Positions 63,328-64,000 of a DNA stretch of 64,000 bases are shown here, piece by piece. This DNA comes from JAEUMY01 sp033764435. GTDB lineage: Bacteria > Pseudomonadota > Gammaproteobacteria > Burkholderiales > Usitatibacteraceae. The notes beneath the pieces are model-generated. The model was not told the DNA's origin. It was given only the letters and a program-made list of their open reading frames with translations, and searched no databases. Both the position numbers and the translations under genes were made by a program. Location: NCBI GenBank assembly GCA_033764435.1, contig JANRIX010000009.1, positions 4,940-68,939 of the forward strand, read 5' to 3'. Every line of letters starts with the position of its first letter. Position 1 is the stretch's first letter.

Positions 63328-63852
63328 ACCGCGAGTTCGCCGTGTCGGCTCGGCACCGGCTGACCGCGCTTCAATATGGGCCCGCACGGCCTCGCGGAAG
63401 CGCGGAGCGCCCCTTCCGCCCAGGCTGGAATAGAAGGCGGCAGATAGGCCACGAAGCCGATCCGCCATTTCGCCGCACGGAGCATCGTACTTCCAATCTC
63501 CGGCCATTCGCTGCCTCCTCCTTTCATAGGCTTGGGGATAATGCTCTCCGAGAATTTCCATCGCCTCGCGAAGGATTGCCGCCGACTCTGTCATGCCAAT
63601 TCTTCTGAACGCGGCGTGGCCGTTAGGTGCGAAGACCCCATCTGGGCTAAAGAAGAATTCGAATAGCCCACCTTTCGACCTTACTTCAGAGATCAATTTG
63701 GCAGCAATCAGTACTGCCGCCGTGTTTTTTGGAAGACCCTCACAGATCCTCAAGAGTTCTGGAGCGGACACCGTCGTGTCGATTGGCTCACCGTTCGCGG
63801 TTTCAACCCACCAACGACCAGTTCGTGCTTCGTACTGAAGGGGTCCGTGCAT
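63322..63852 (-). CDS. DUF4375/DMP19-like cassette protein
   Basis: 176 residues. Residues about 30-105 resemble the DMP19/DUF4375 family: LPKNTAAVLIAAKLISEVRS, then GGLFEFFFSPDGVF (the family's NGGF-x-QYF-like site) and HAAFRRIGMTESAAILREAM. Neisserial DMP19 is a DNA-mimic protein that blocks DNA-binding regulators; whether this one does is unknown. ATG 63852 is 5 bases after a GTTAGGC core and TAA lies in the next inverse core, so the gene exactly fills one integron cassette on the minus strand. Confidence 0.72.
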   Translation of the reverse strand: MHGPLQYEARTGRWWVETANGEPIDTTVSAPELLRICEGLPKNTAAVLIAAKLISEVRSKGGLFEFFFSPDGVFAPNGHAAFRRIGMTESAAILREAMEILGEHYPQAYERRRQRMAGDWKYDAPCGEMADRLRGLSAAFYSSLGGRGAPRFREAVRAHIEARSAGAEPTRRTRGA

Positions 63853-63857
63853 GCGAT

Positions 63858-63921
63858 GCCTAACGACCAAGGTGAACGACCGGCAGCTGTTGGCCGTTCA
63901 GTTCGACCGCCGTGTTAGCGC
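63858..63921 (-). other. attC-like integron recombination site (short)
   Basis: A 64-base site. On the minus strand it opens GCGCTAAC (63921-63914) and closes with the consensus core GTTAGGC (63864-63858). Inner arms GGTCGAACTGAACGG and GGTCGTTCACC pair except for unpaired single bases in the first arm, resembling the extrahelical bases that orient attC recombination. Confidence 0.72.
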
Positions 63922-64000
63922 TCATTGTTGAGCCAGCCACGGAAACCCGTGCTGGTCAATGGCAGACAACGCTTCTGAGAGACTGCCTTCAGTGAGCGCG
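63922..64000 (-). CDS. 3' end of an upstream integron cassette gene (partial)
   Basis: A frame open from the window edge to TGA at 63924-63922, ending in SEALSAIDQHGFPWLAQQ, directly before the inverse core of the attC-like site. Only 25 residues are visible, so no family is assigned. The position, with the stop abutting GCGCTAAC, fits the end of a cassette gene in the same orientation as the DMP19-like gene. Confidence 0.55.
   Translation of the reverse strand, partial: ALTEGSLSEALSAIDQHGFPWLAQQ

Overview
The window looks like a chromosomal segment of a GC-rich betaproteobacterium. The main argument is gene order: leuC-leuD-leuB-asd-fimV-truA-trpF-trpB-trpA-accD-folC-SPOR-cvpA-purF-metZ is a classic betaproteobacterial run, as are aroC-MFS-leuC and the recN/nadK/hrcA/hemH and grpE-dnaK-dnaJ neighbourhoods. 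No genus is claimed. No tRNA or rRNA gene was seen, and no stretch over about 300 bases lacks a gene.

Layout. 1-2.1 kb (minus): an SOS operon made of an isolated integrase-type SAM-like domain gene, lexA, imuA and the start of imuB, behind a textbook LexA box at 2164-2183. 2.3-12.0 kb: a DsbA-family protein with a GNAT acetyltransferase, ketopantoate reductase, a small TonB-C protein, a giant indolepyruvate ferredoxin oxidoreductase, and maeB-ldcA. 12.2-22.7 kb (plus): a tightly packed envelope-type operon with an ArsR regulator, a Tat lipoprotein amidohydrolase, an MFS-PlsC fusion, DUF2339 and DUF3999 membrane proteins, and a TPR/GT41/GT2 glycosyltransferase. 22.7-42.5 kb (plus): aroC, an MFS transporter, the leucine genes with an entericidin-like lipoprotein gene inside, asd, fimV, truA, trpFBA, accD, folC, a SPOR protein, cvpA, purF and metZ. 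42.4-49.2 kb: lpxH, a periplasmic cyclophilin, an L,D-transpeptidase, a TPR protein, cysS and a LivK-type binding protein. 49.4-62.5 kb: dnaJ, dnaK and grpE with a sigma-32 promoter, panB, a RHH/ParE toxin-antitoxin pair, hemH, hrcA, nadK, recN, a patatin and a thioesterase. 62.5-64 kb: a VapBC/FitAB-like toxin-antitoxin pair abutting what looks like the end of an integron gene-cassette array. It has two attC-like sites flanking a DUF4375/DMP19-like gene and the tail of another cassette gene, all on the minus strand.

The most striking non-gene signal is the 12-bp palindrome GCGAATATTCGC. I count 24 exact copies (about one per 2.7 kb; chance expectation in 64 kb is well below one) and 11 copies with one mismatch. 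It occurs inside genes in all three frames (as ANIR, RIFA or xEYS) and in short gaps, often at convergent gene ends. It is absent from the integron-like end. It behaves like a highly iterated palindrome of unknown function and is the best candidate here for an undescribed system.
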